From Streptomyces sp. R33 (GTDB lineage Bacteria; Actinomycetota; Actinomycetes; Streptomycetales; Streptomycetaceae): DNA of 64,000 bases. Shown here one piece after another: positions 16,762 to 24,433 of this stretch. Positions within the stretch are counted from its first letter, which is position 1; each line of letters starts with the position of its first letter. The position numbers and the translations under genes were made by a program. The notes beneath the pieces are model-generated. The model had not been told where the DNA came from. It did no database searches and saw only the letters and a program-made list of their open reading frames with translations. Location: positions 5,025,501 through 5,089,500 of the forward strand of contig NZ_CP165727.1 in NCBI RefSeq assembly GCF_041200175.1. The letters run 5' to 3'.

Positions 16762-16765
16762 GGGG

Positions 16766-17164
16766 TCAGCCCCAGGTGCGGGAGCAGAGCACGAGGCGGT
16801 AGCCGTCGGGGTCGGCGACGGTGACCCCGTACTCGTCCCAGTACGGGTTGTGCGCGGCGACCCGGGTCCCGCCGTGCTCGACGAGCCGCTGGACGAGGGC
16901 CTCGTCGGGGGCTTCGCCGAGGTAGACGACGAACAGGTCGTCGACGGTGGGGGAGGGCGCGACGGGGTCGGCGGGGTTTCGGGTGAGCTCGAAGTGCCAG
17001 CCCCCGCCGACGGGCCCGACCATCAGCAGCTCGTGTTCCCCGGGCGCGACGTCGGCGCTCCGCCACTGAACGCCGAGCCCGAGCCCGCCGACGTAGAACC
17101 GCTCGGCGGCGACGAGGTCGAGGGAGGGCCGGGCGATACGGATGTGGGTGCCTGAAGTGATCAT
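16766..17164 (-). CDS. VOC-family (glyoxalase-like) protein
   Basis: 132 aa with the two beta-alpha-beta-beta-beta modules of the vicinal oxygen chelate fold: residues 7-65 (HIRIARPSLDLVAAERFYVGGLG) and 70-130, ending VTVADPDGYRLVLCSR. The Glu-x-Gly style metal positions of true glyoxalase I are only partly present, so it could be a dioxygenase-like or drug-binding member. The ATG at 17164 starts directly at the first strand. The G-rich repeat region begins immediately upstream. Confidence 0.85.
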   Translation of the reverse strand: MITSGTHIRIARPSLDLVAAERFYVGGLGLGVQWRSADVAPGEHELLMVGPVGGGWHFELTRNPADPVAPSPTVDDLFVVYLGEAPDEALVQRLVEHGGTRVAAHNPYWDEYGVTVADPDGYRLVLCSRTWG

Positions 17165-17580
17165 TGGGGGAGGGTACGGGGTACGGGGTGGGGGCTGGGC
17201 GGGGGCTGGGGTGGGGACTGGGGGAGGTGGAAGGGGAGTTGGGGGGTTGGGGTCGGAGGGGTCGATCGGGATGGGGGGGCGGGCTGAGCGGTGTCGGTGA
17301 CGTCTGCCGGGGTGTCGGGGCGGGGTCCGTGCACTCGGCGTCGGTGAGGCCAGCCGGGATGTCGGGGTTGGGGTCCGTCTGAGCGGTGTCGGTAAGGCTG
17401 GCCGGGACCTCGGGGTGGGGTCTGAGTGCTCGAGGTCGGGAGAGCGGATCGGTGGCCAGGGGGCGGGGTCCGTGCACTCGGCAGCGGAAGGGTCAGCCGG
17501 GACGCGGGGGCGGGTCCGCGGGAGCGGCGTCGGTAAGGCGAGCCGGGACCTCAAGGGCGGGGTATGCGTGAGCGGCGTCG
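17165..17580. repeat. G-rich degenerate tandem repeat, non-coding
   Basis: No credible gene. The plus strand has many GGGG runs and degenerate tandem units of about 45-50 bp, built from blocks such as GGGTCCGTGCACTCGG, GTCGGTGAGGCCAGCCGGGA and variants. On the minus strand an open frame reads through as Pro/Thr/Arg-rich repeats, which is what repetitive G-rich DNA gives in translation. Strand asymmetry of G is strong; quadruplexes are possible on the plus strand. Confidence 0.7.
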
Positions 17581-18054
17581 GAGGAGTGTCCGGGGGCGTC
17601 CCGTCAGTCCACTGTCCTTCCGGTGCGGTCCGGGCCGTCAAGGGCGCTCCTCCTTCGTCGTCGCGTCGCTTCGCGATGGCCTTCGGCCACCCTTGACTGC
17701 CCGGCCCACCCCGGAACGCCATAAGACTGCCGGGAAGCCCCCGAAGGAATGGCCGGGAGGTTCATGTTCCGATTGGCCCCGATCAGAGATGCCGAGCGGG
17801 AGCCCCTGTCCATCCGCACCCCATTCCCCAGGACCACCGAGGTAGAGCAGGAGAGGGGCAGGGGGAGGCCACGGTCCCTGAAGGGCCCAGATGAAGCCTT
17901 TTCCGGACCCGGGCGGGGTCAACCTGCACCAGACAGCGGCCAGATGACCACGCCGGTAGGCATGGGCCCGCAGGCGCCCCAGATCGCTACGCGCTCCTCA
18001 TCTCTCGGCGTCCGGCGTCCGGCGGCCGTCTGGGGCTGGGCATAGGCCGCCCAG
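17581..18054. repeat. Left arm of a giant imperfect inverted repeat
   Basis: This arm matches the reverse complement of 18237-18692. The outer 150 bp are close to 88 percent identical by eye, including CCATAAGACTGCCGGGAAGC and GATGGCCTTCGGCCACCC. The inner part is less conserved but continuous, with small indels. Landmarks in both arms are GACCACCGAG, CCTGAAGGGCCCAGA, CACCAGACAGCG, CGCTACGCGCTC and GCATAGGCCGCCCA. No gene with normal codon use is seen in either arm. Confidence 0.85.
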
Positions 18055-18236
18055 ACGCCTCCGTGGCCGGGTTTTCGGGCGTCTGCAGCCTGTTGGGGAG
18101 CGAAAGGGGGCCAGACGGAGTCTGATGGCGGATTTCTCAACCCCCCACTCCGACAAGCGCCCGTTCACGCCTCAATCGGGCAGCAAAACGGGACAAACCA
18201 CCCGCACTCGCATCCCAGGCCAGCCTGTGCCGGTCG
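18055..18236. other. Spacer (loop) of the giant inverted repeat
   Basis: 182 bp between the arms. No gene, ribosome site or clear internal pairing is seen. It is somewhat richer in A and T than the arms. Confidence 0.6.
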
Positions 18237-18692
18237 TGGGCGGCCTATGTCCAGCCCCAGACGGCCGTCAGCCGCCAAACCGGGCGGAGCGCGTAGCGAT
18301 TTGGGGCGTCCACGGCCCGACCGGCACCGCGTGGTCATTTCTTCGCTGTCTGGTGCGCTTGACCCTGCCTGGGTCCGAAAAGGTGGCTCTGGGCCCTTCA
18401 GGGGGCCGTGCCCTCCCCGCGGCCCCGTCGCTGGCCGGACTCGGTGGTCCCGGGGAATGGGGGTGGGGCTGGACGGGGACAAGGTCGGACATCTCTGACG
18501 AACCCGTGTGGGTATCTGTCCCCTGACCGTTCCTTCGGGGGCTTCCCGGCAGTCTTATGGCATTCCGGGGCGGGTCGGTCGGTCAAGGGTGGCCGAAGGC
18601 CATCGCGTAGCGACGCGACGAAGGAGCGCCCTTGAGGGACCGGCACGACACGGAAGGACAGTGGACTGGCGGGAAACCCCCGGACTCCCTCT
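18237..18692. repeat. Right arm of the giant imperfect inverted repeat
   Basis: Pairs with 17581-18054. Read on the plus strand the outer part encodes MAFRGG...GWPKAIA followed by a stop, and the left arm read on the minus strand gives the same peptide with KRRD instead. Another frame gives SFGGFPAVLW and GGRRPSRSDATKERP in both arms. The arm ends 20 bp before the stop codon of the DUF397 gene. Confidence 0.85.
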
Positions 18693-18711
18693 GATGCCGT
18701 CGGGCCGGAGC

Positions 18712-18957
18712 TCAGGCTCCGGTGATCCCGCCGAGGAAAGCCGTCCAGGTCGTCGGGTGCACGGCCAGTTCGGGGCTCGCCGTGAGCTTCGAGTCCCGGA
18801 TGTGAACGGCGTCGGCGCACGAGGCGACCTCTACGCAGTCGTCCCCGTCGCCACTGCTGTACGTCGACTTGTGCCAGGAGAGGGCGACCTCTACGCAGTC
18901 GTCGCCCTCGCTGCCGCTGTAGCTGCTCTTGAACCACCGCAACGGGGAGCTGTTCAC
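18712..18957 (-). CDS. DUF397 protein with an internal duplication
   Basis: 81 aa. DUF397 proteins are small partners of XRE regulators in actinomycetes. Here the signature is present twice in tandem: WFKSSYSGSEGDDCVEVA (residues 8-25) and WHKSTYSSGDGDDCVEVA (28-45), followed by VHIRDSKL and a C-terminal WTAFLGGI. The duplication is visible in DNA as the 20-bp word GGCGACCTCTACGCAGTCGT at 18823 and again at 18883, a period of 60 bp. The start overlaps the XRE stop (ATGA). The right arm of the inverted repeat lies just downstream. Confidence 0.9.
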   Translation of the reverse strand: MNSSPLRWFKSSYSGSEGDDCVEVALSWHKSTYSSGDGDDCVEVASCADAVHIRDSKLTASPELAVHPTTWTAFLGGITGA

Positions 18958-19799
18958 AGGGATCCTCGCATTCGCATCAACAGGCCCGCGCTGTCAGCAG
19001 GATTGAGGGCCTGGATGCGAAGTTTGGCATACCGCAGATGGAGGAGGCTGAGGTCTTTCGGGTCAGAAATGAGGCGGCCTGATTGCTGGCCCTCGCTGTA
19101 TCCCACCCACTCGTTGTCACTAGTCTCCAGGAGGCGGAAGGGGCCCCCGAGTCCCGCGTGTTGTGGGCTGATCTTCGGCATGATCTGCAGGTCGAGATTG
19201 GGAAGCTCCGCACACTCCAGCAGGTGGTTGATCAGCTCGCGGGTTACTGCGGGTCCGCCGGTCTGCCTCTCGATGACCGCCTCGTCGAGAATGAAGCTGA
19301 AGACCGTGTACGGGGTGCGCGACAGTAGTTTCTGTCGGTCCAGACGAGCCGAGATCCGGGCTTCCACCTCGTCAGTAGTGGGCGGCGGAAGAACGTCGGC
19401 GACCAAGGCTCGGGCGTACGACTCCGGCTGTAACAGCCCGGGAACCGAGCGGCACTCGTAGGTGTCGAGGGTGATCGCTTCCTCCTCCAGATCTGCCCAT
19501 GGTTTGAACCATGACGCCAGCCCCCGCCTTCGCGTCAGCTCCCTCGCCGCGATGCGGATGACGCCGAAGGCGTCCAGTGCCTCTTCCGACCGGCTCACGA
19601 ACTTCACCGACGGGTGCCGACGGCCCTGCTCGACCGAGCCGACGTACTGGACCGAGTACCCGACCCGCTCGGCCAGCTGCTCCTGTGTGAGTGCCGCGCG
19701 TTTACGGAAGGCCTTTACGGTTTCCCCGAAGTTCCGCAGGCCGCTGTCCGGCTCGACCTCGCCGGCACCGCTCTCTTCGTGACTCACCATCGCGGTCAC
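18954..19799 (-). CDS. XRE regulator with DUF5753 domain (Scr1/WhiJ type), one TTA codon
   Basis: 281 aa. An N-terminal helix-turn-helix (about residues 22-80, FGETVKAFRKRAALTQEQLAERVGYS) is followed by a DUF5753 domain with the typical VPGLLQPESYARAL and LDRQKLL segments and a C-terminal SLLHLRYAKLRIQALNP. It is coupled to the DUF397 gene, a pair known to influence differentiation and antibiotic production in Streptomyces (whiJ, Scr1-Scr2). The Leu codon at 19433-19431 in GLLQP is TTA, the only in-frame TTA I found in the window, so translation may need the bldA tRNA. An alternative start is Met 4. Confidence 0.92.
   Translation of the reverse strand: MTAMVSHEESGAGEVEPDSGLRNFGETVKAFRKRAALTQEQLAERVGYSVQYVGSVEQGRRHPSVKFVSRSEEALDAFGVIRIAARELTRRRGLASWFKPWADLEEEAITLDTYECRSVPGLLQPESYARALVADVLPPPTTDEVEARISARLDRQKLLSRTPYTVFSFILDEAVIERQTGGPAVTRELINHLLECAELPNLDLQIMPKISPQHAGLGGPFRLLETSDNEWVGYSEGQQSGRLISDPKDLSLLHLRYAKLRIQALNPADSAGLLMRMRGSL
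19431..19433 (-). promoter_or_regulatory. TTA leucine codon (possible bldA control)
   Basis: In-frame TTA in the XRE gene (second Leu of PGLLQPE). In Streptomyces TTA is read by the developmentally controlled bldA tRNA. The neighbouring genes appear to have none. Confidence 0.75.
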
Positions 19800-19916
19800 C
19801 TCCCGCGTTCAGGTTCACGGACGGTGACCGCCACTGTCCAGAGCGTGAACTCGTACAGATGAAAAGTAGCGGTCGGGTTTCTGGGAACTGCCTTGTCCAC
19901 CCGGCACGTTGCTTCC

Positions 19917-20342
19917 ATGACCGCACCCTCTGGGCCCACCCAGACCCTCGTACGCGTGTTCACGCAGCGTTTCAGCAGCACCCGGCGCGGGGCCCGCCTC
20001 GCGCGGTGTCTCGCCATGGTCGAACTGCACGACTGGGGGATCCCGCACCGCACTCCGCTGTCCGAGGACGCGGAGCGGATCCTCGCCGAGTTCACCGCCA
20101 ATGCCGTGACCCACGGGCGCACCGCCGGGCGGGACTTCGAGCTCAGGCTGACGCTCCTCGAGGGCGTGCTCCGGATCGAGGTGTCCGATGCCCGGCGGGA
20201 GCGGCGGCCCGTCCTGCTGCCGCACGCGTATCAGGCCGAGGGCGGCTACGGCCTGCGGATCGTCGATGCCGTCGCCGTCGACTGGGGGGTCACGGACCGG
20301 CTGATCGGCAAGACGGTCTGGGCCGAGCTCGGCCGACGGTGA
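19917..20342 (+). CDS. ATP-binding protein, anti-sigma-factor kinase-like (HATPase_c_2)
   Basis: 141 aa GHKL ATPase resembling RsbW/SpoIIAB: N box EDAERILAEFTANAVTHG, then LRIEVSDARR and the glycine region YQAEGGYGLRIVDAV. It is divergent from the XRE/DUF397 pair across about 117 bp. This three-gene set (XRE, DUF397, small ATPase) is a recurrent developmental cluster in Streptomyces, typified by whiJ and abaA-type loci. It may bind an anti-anti-sigma factor or the XRE protein. The ATG at 19917 follows the promoter region directly; a GTG or ATG further upstream would add nine residues. Confidence 0.85.
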   Translation: MTAPSGPTQTLVRVFTQRFSSTRRGARLARCLAMVELHDWGIPHRTPLSEDAERILAEFTANAVTHGRTAGRDFELRLTLLEGVLRIEVSDARRERRPVLLPHAYQAEGGYGLRIVDAVAVDWGVTDRLIGKTVWAELGRR

Positions 20343-20358
20343 TATCTTCTTTGAGAAT

Positions 20359-20368
20359 CGTATATACG
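20359..20368. promoter_or_regulatory. Palindrome CGTATATACG upstream of vapB
   Basis: A perfect 10-bp palindrome centred 25 bp before the vapB start, AT-rich in a GC-rich genome. VapBC complexes usually repress their own promoter through short palindromes such as this. Confidence 0.65.
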
Positions 20369-20387
20369 CCCCGGTCTGGAGGCCGCG

Positions 20388-20630
20388 ATGTCCCGAACGG
20401 TGATCGATCTGGATGACGAGGCCTTGGCGGAAGCGGCCCGGCACCTCGGCACCACGACCAAGCGAGACACCGTGAACGCCGCCCTGCGGGAGATCGCCGA
20501 TCGCCGCCGCAGAGCTGCTGCGGTTGAGCGTATGCGGCAGATGGTCGCCGACGGCGAGATCGACTTCTCCGCCATCGAGGGTGGCGATGCCGGGGGCATG
20601 CGGGAGCCGGGAAGGCAATCGGCTGCGTGA
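20388..20630 (+). CDS. vapB: VapB-family antitoxin
   Basis: 80 aa. The N-terminus MSRTVIDLDDEALAEAARHLGTTTKRDTVNAALREI is a ribbon-helix-helix DNA-binding motif of the VapB type. The C-terminal part (about 45-80) is charged, matching the flexible toxin-wrapping tail. A good GGAGG-type ribosome site precedes the ATG. The stop overlaps the toxin start (GTGA), giving co-translation. A palindrome in the promoter fits autoregulation. Confidence 0.93.
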   Translation: MSRTVIDLDDEALAEAARHLGTTTKRDTVNAALREIADRRRRAAAVERMRQMVADGEIDFSAIEGGDAGGMREPGRQSAA

Positions 20631-21031
20631 GCGAGAACTTCCTGATCGACACGAGCGCACTCGTCCGTTTCTACCGTCGGCAGGCCGCTCCCGCGTGGGA
20701 CGAGGTGGTCACCTCAGGCGTGGTGGGGTTGTGTGCGCCGGTTCGCCAGGAGTTCCTGCGTGCCGTCGGGGGCCGCCCGACCTACTACGAGGCCGACGGT
20801 CTGCTGCGGGAGACCTTTCCGTACTTCGTAACCCGTGATTCCGCTTGGGAGGACGCCTCGGCACTCCAGCAGAGGATGGCCGACGAAGGCTGCCACCAGA
20901 GCGCGAGCCCGGTGGACCTGCTCGTCGCCGTCACCGCGCAGCATCACAAGCTGACCGTCCTCCATCAGGACGCGGACTTCGAGACCATCGCCCGCATCAC
21001 GGGGCAGCCCGTGCGGCGCATCGCGGACTGA
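20627..21031 (+). CDS. vapC: VapC PIN-domain ribonuclease toxin
   Basis: 134 aa with a GTG start. PIN-domain residues are visible: Asp8 with Thr9/Ser10 (FLIDTSAL), Glu in APVRQEFLRA near residue 44, Asp in SPVDLLVAV near residue 100, and Asp near DADFETIA around residue 118. VapC toxins cleave tRNA or rRNA when freed from VapB. All four acidic positions are present, so it looks active. Transcribed with vapB; the convergent neighbour ends 18 bp downstream. Confidence 0.93.
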   Translation: MSENFLIDTSALVRFYRRQAAPAWDEVVTSGVVGLCAPVRQEFLRAVGGRPTYYEADGLLRETFPYFVTRDSAWEDASALQQRMADEGCHQSASPVDLLVAVTAQHHKLTVLHQDADFETIARITGQPVRRIAD

Positions 21032-21049
21032 GGGCGCTGCACCGTCGCG

Positions 21050-21580
21050 TCAGGGCCGCCAGCGCGGTGCCTCGTCGTCCGGCTCGGTCGGGCTGGCGAA
21101 GTGGAACGGGACGCCGCGATGGGTTGCGAGGGCCGAGCCCGCCCGGGTGGCGAGGGCGGCGTGCGGGCCGAGGGGGCCCCGGTCGGTGTCGCCGAGGGCG
21201 CGGACGGCCGCGCCCCAGTGGATGGTGGCCAGGTGGTGCTCTCCGGCCGGGTCCTCGGTGATGGCCAGCAGGTTCACGAACCAGTCGTGGACGGTGTCAC
21301 CGTCCCAGACGGCCTCGACCGCCACGAGGCGGCCGGGGAACCCGGCGGCGCGGGCGGCGAGGGAGTCGAGGTCGACAGGGCAGTCGGGGGTGCGGGCCAC
21401 CCGGTCTCCGAAGTGCTCGTAGCGGGCCGCGATCAGGTCCTGGGCCGCGTTCAGGTCGAGGCCCTGGGCGCGGCCGGCCTCCCAGACCGTCCGGACCGCG
21501 AACAGCAGGCGGTCCTGGAGGACGTACCCGTCGGCCTGTTCGCGGATGCCGGCCGGGAGGCTCTCCCACCGGATGCTCAT
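21050..21580 (-). CDS. Conserved protein of unknown function
   Basis: 176 aa soluble protein, acidic, with MSIRWESLPAGIREQADGYVLQDRLLFAVRTVWEAG at the N-terminus and HDWFVNLLAITED/HHLATIHWGAAVR later. No signal peptide or catalytic motif is seen. The size and composition are compatible with an immunity or regulatory protein. It overlaps the small upstream gene (ATGA), so the two probably act together. Not recognised. Confidence 0.65.
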   Translation of the reverse strand: MSIRWESLPAGIREQADGYVLQDRLLFAVRTVWEAGRAQGLDLNAAQDLIAARYEHFGDRVARTPDCPVDLDSLAARAAGFPGRLVAVEAVWDGDTVHDWFVNLLAITEDPAGEHHLATIHWGAAVRALGDTDRGPLGPHAALATRAGSALATHRGVPFHFASPTEPDDEAPRWRP

Positions 21581-21849
21581 GCGGATTCGTCCCGGACGAA
21601 GATGCTCACCTGGTAGGTGGACGGGTGGGTGTTGCGGCCGCAGAACTGGTCGATGCGCAGGCACTCGGGCTCGACCGTGCGTTCGGCGTGGAGGCGGCGG
21701 ACGTACTCCTTCAGCTCCGCGTGCACCTGCGTGGAGAACAGCGGTTCCCAGTGGCCGGGTACGGCCGCTGCCCGGCGGTGGGCGCGTTCCCGGCTTCGTT
21801 TGCGCTTTTGCTGGCCCGGCAAGTGGATCAGCCCCCTTTCGGGGGCCAT
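21577..21849 (-). CDS. Small basic protein, possibly a 5'-truncated gene
   Basis: 90 aa in the open frame, but the ATG at 21849 sits on top of a terminator hairpin, so the true start may be an internal codon or the gene may have lost its front part. The C-terminal half (HWEPLFSTQVHAELKEYVRRL, then FCGRNTHPSTYQVSIFVRDE) looks like a folded protein end, while the first 30 residues are Arg/Lys-rich. Coupled to the gene at 21050. It could be the remains of a toxin with its partner; not recognised. Confidence 0.45.
   Translation of the reverse strand: MAPERGLIHLPGQQKRKRSRERAHRRAAAVPGHWEPLFSTQVHAELKEYVRRLHAERTVEPECLRIDQFCGRNTHPSTYQVSIFVRDESA
21831..21846 (-). terminator. Hairpin after the LLM oxidoreductase
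   Basis: A perfect 6-bp stem GCCCCC/GGGGGC with loop TTTC, 37 bp after the stop of the minus-strand LLM gene. Confidence 0.55.
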
Positions 21850-21882
21850 CGTCGGGCCGGCCGTCTGCCCGCGTCGAACGAA

Positions 21883-22743
21883 TTAGAGGTACTGCGCGAA
21901 GTCGTCCAGGACCCGGAGGATCTCGGCTTCCTTCGCCGACGGGAGCTGGAGGACGACCTCCTCGATGCCCAGGTCCGCGTAGTGGGCGAGCTTGCCCGGG
22001 TTCGGCTGGACCGCGTACGGGACCACCTGGAGGCTCTTCGGATCGCGGCCCGCGGTTTCCCAGACCTGGCGCAGCACCGGCAGGGACTCGGAGAGTCCGC
22101 CGCCGCCGATCGGGAGCCAGCCGTCGGCGTGGTCGGCGATGGCCGAGAAGAGCTTCGGGCCGGCCGCGCCGCCGATCAGGGTGCGGGGGCCGTGCAGGGG
22201 GTGGCCGGGGCCGAGCTCGCGCGGGGGCTGGACCGGCTTGGGGTGGGCGGTGCTGGCCTGGACGGAGGAGAACTCGCCGACGTACGCGGTGGGTTCCGGG
22301 GCCCACAGGGCGCGCATCAGGGCCATCCGGTCCCGGACCAGTTCGCGGCGGGTGCGCCAATCGACGCCGTGGTCGGCGGCCTCCTCGACGTTCCAGCCGT
22401 AGCCGATCCCGAGGGTGAAGCGGCCGCCGGAGAGGTGGTCCAGGGTGGCGATCTGCTTCGCGAGGTCGATCGGGTCGTGCTGGGCGACCAGGGTGATGCC
22501 GGTGCCGAGGGTGAGGCGCTCGGTGACGGCGGCGGCCTGGGCCAGGGCGACGAAGGGGTCGAGGGTGCGCCCGTACATCTCCGGGAGCTCGCCGCCCATG
22601 GGCGCGGACGTTTCGCGGCTGACCGGGATGTGCGTGTGCTCGGGGAGGTAGAGCCCGGCGAACCCGCGCTCCTCGAGGGAGCGGGCGAGACGGACGGGGG
22701 AGACGGTGTGGTCGGTCAGGAAGATGGTCGTGGCGATCCGCAT
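21883..22743 (-). CDS. LLM-class F420-dependent oxidoreductase
   Basis: 286 aa luciferase-like protein: MRIATTIFLTDHTVSPVRLARSLEERGFAGLYLPEHTH at the N-terminus, KQIATLDHLSGGRFTLGIGYGWN in the core and GHPLHGPRTLIGGAAG. The length and N-terminal form fit the TIGR03619-like group of probable F420 enzymes. The ATG at 22743 has GGAGGTG 8 bp upstream; an in-frame GTG at 22755 overlaps that site. Single gene with its own hairpin terminator. Confidence 0.88.
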   Translation of the reverse strand: MRIATTIFLTDHTVSPVRLARSLEERGFAGLYLPEHTHIPVSRETSAPMGGELPEMYGRTLDPFVALAQAAAVTERLTLGTGITLVAQHDPIDLAKQIATLDHLSGGRFTLGIGYGWNVEEAADHGVDWRTRRELVRDRMALMRALWAPEPTAYVGEFSSVQASTAHPKPVQPPRELGPGHPLHGPRTLIGGAAGPKLFSAIADHADGWLPIGGGGLSESLPVLRQVWETAGRDPKSLQVVPYAVQPNPGKLAHYADLGIEEVVLQLPSAKEAEILRVLDDFAQYL

Positions 22744-22875
22744 GGCTGAGGGCACCTCCGTGGCTCTTCGGGCTGTCCGGGTGTACGGGTTCCCCCCTGG
22801 CGTACGGGTGGTCCGTGGCGCCCGGGACCGGCGAAGGTCACGCTACGGCCTGCGGGTCGGATTGTTGAGGGGGCG

Positions 22876-24144
22876 TCAGCCGACGGGGTAGCGGGTCGGC
22901 CAGCCGGAGGCGGGGACCGCCGGGCCGTGCAGGGTGGGGCCCTGGGTCATCTCGAGGGCGAAGTCGTCGGCGATTTCCAGCAGGGTGGCGCGGCCTTCGA
23001 GGTCCGCGAGCCACGCGCCGGGGAGGGCGATTTCGCCGTGGAGGGCGCCGAGCAGTGCGCCGCAGAGGGCGCCGGCGGCGGTGGAATCACCGCCGTGGTT
23101 GACGGCGAGGCGCAGGCCGTACGGGACGTCCTCGGCGACCAGCGCGCAGTAGACGGCGACGGCGAGGGCGTCCTCGGCGCCGCCGGCATCGCCGTCCTCG
23201 CCCGCGGCGACGGCTGCGACGGCCTGCGCGGACGGCGGGCCCTGCGGGACTGCCGCGACGGCGCGCTGGAGGGCGTCGGTGACGTTCTGGTGGCCCGGGC
23301 GGGCGCCGAGCAGGCCGAGGGCGCGCTGGACGGCCCCGTCGAGGGATTCGCCGCGGGTGAGGCCGTGGACGATGACGGCGAAGGCTCCGGCGGTGAGGTA
23401 CGCGGCGGGGTGGCCGTGGCTCTGCGCGGCGCATTCGGTGGCGAGCTGGAGGACCAGGGCCGGATCCCAGCCGACCAGCAGGCCGAAGGGGGCCGAGCGG
23501 GTGGCGGCGGCCGCATCGCGGGCGGTGGGGTTCTTCGGCCGGCCGAGGGTGCCGAGGACGTCGTCGGCGAAGCCGGTCATACAGGCGCGCTCGGGGCCGC
23601 GGCGGGCGTACAGCCACTCCTGCCCGGCGAGCCAGCCGTTGTCCTTGCGGCGCTCGTCGGGGCCCCAGTCGTGCTGGGTGGCGGCCCAGCGCCGGTACGC
23701 GCGGTGGATGTCGGTGGGCGGGTGCCAGGCGCCGGTGTCCCGGCGTACGTGGGCGCGGATCAGCCCGTCGACGGTGAACAGGGTGAGCTGCGTGGCGGCG
23801 GTGACCGTGCCGCGGCGCCCGTACGCGGGGGCGGGCTCGGTCAGGCCCTGCGGACCGTGGGCCTCGCGTATGGCGTCGAAGGAGAGGTCGGCCAGGGGAG
23901 CGCCGAAGGCGTCGCCGAGGGCGGAGCCGAGGAGGGTGCCGCGGACGCGGCTGCGGAAGTCCTGCTGCTCGGTGCGCCCCCAGAGCCCGACGGCCGCACC
24001 GGACCGCCCGCCGAGGGTCCGGGACCGGCCCCCGGGGGCTGCGGACCGCCCGCCGAGCGTCCCGCCGGACCCTGCTCCGGCGCCGGGCCCGGCAGCCGGT
24101 GCCGTGTGCTCTTCGGCCGGCTTCTCGGTCGTCGTGTGGTCCAT
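22876..24144 (-). CDS. ADP-ribosylglycohydrolase family protein
   Basis: 422 aa. The first 55 residues are disordered with repeated LGGRS/PGGRS. The all-alpha hydrolase domain starts at RVRGTLLGSALGDAFGAPL (metal-binding Asp in GDAFG) and ends with AVNHGGDSTAAGALCGALLGALHG, the second metal cluster. Such enzymes remove ADP-ribose from proteins (DraG type) or hydrolyse ADP-ribosyl compounds. The motif reads GGDST rather than GGDSD/DxDT, so one metal ligand may differ. Single gene, no obvious partner. Confidence 0.88.
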   Translation of the reverse strand: MDHTTTEKPAEEHTAPAAGPGAGAGSGGTLGGRSAAPGGRSRTLGGRSGAAVGLWGRTEQQDFRSRVRGTLLGSALGDAFGAPLADLSFDAIREAHGPQGLTEPAPAYGRRGTVTAATQLTLFTVDGLIRAHVRRDTGAWHPPTDIHRAYRRWAATQHDWGPDERRKDNGWLAGQEWLYARRGPERACMTGFADDVLGTLGRPKNPTARDAAAATRSAPFGLLVGWDPALVLQLATECAAQSHGHPAAYLTAGAFAVIVHGLTRGESLDGAVQRALGLLGARPGHQNVTDALQRAVAAVPQGPPSAQAVAAVAAGEDGDAGGAEDALAVAVYCALVAEDVPYGLRLAVNHGGDSTAAGALCGALLGALHGEIALPGAWLADLEGRATLLEIADDFALEMTQGPTLHGPAVPASGWPTRYPVG

Positions 24145-24341
24145 CGCGATCCCCCTGCCCGCCCCGGCATGTTCTGGCGCGCACTGTAATGGACACGTCC
24201 GGTCGAATTCGGAGGGAGGTCGTCCAGCGGCCCGTATGCGCGCGCAGAACGGCCGGATCGGGTGCAGGCGCCTGCAGACATCTCGTTCACATCCGGTCCG
24301 AAAGGGCCAGTAGAAGTGCAGGTAGCGCGCCTTGATCGATA

Positions 24342-24360
24342 AGTGGCACGTTTTGCCACT
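24342..24360. promoter_or_regulatory. Palindrome AGTGGCA-N5-TGCCACT
   Basis: A perfect 7+7 bp inverted repeat, 74 bp upstream of the phosphatase start. It could be an operator; it is too far from the preceding divergent gene to be its terminator. Confidence 0.5.
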
Positions 24361-24433
24361 CGCCTTGGAGCCGGTCGGTTTCGGCCATGTCTCGTTCATG
24401 CAGAGTTCTTCGGTGGCCAACAGCCTCGAGGGC

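Noticed and set aside
17638..18635. Short open frames in the inverted repeat ending in SRSDATKERP as genes.
   Set aside because: They have no ribosome site, one frame is broken by a stop in one arm, and both copies are in mirrored arms, so they follow from the repeat itself.
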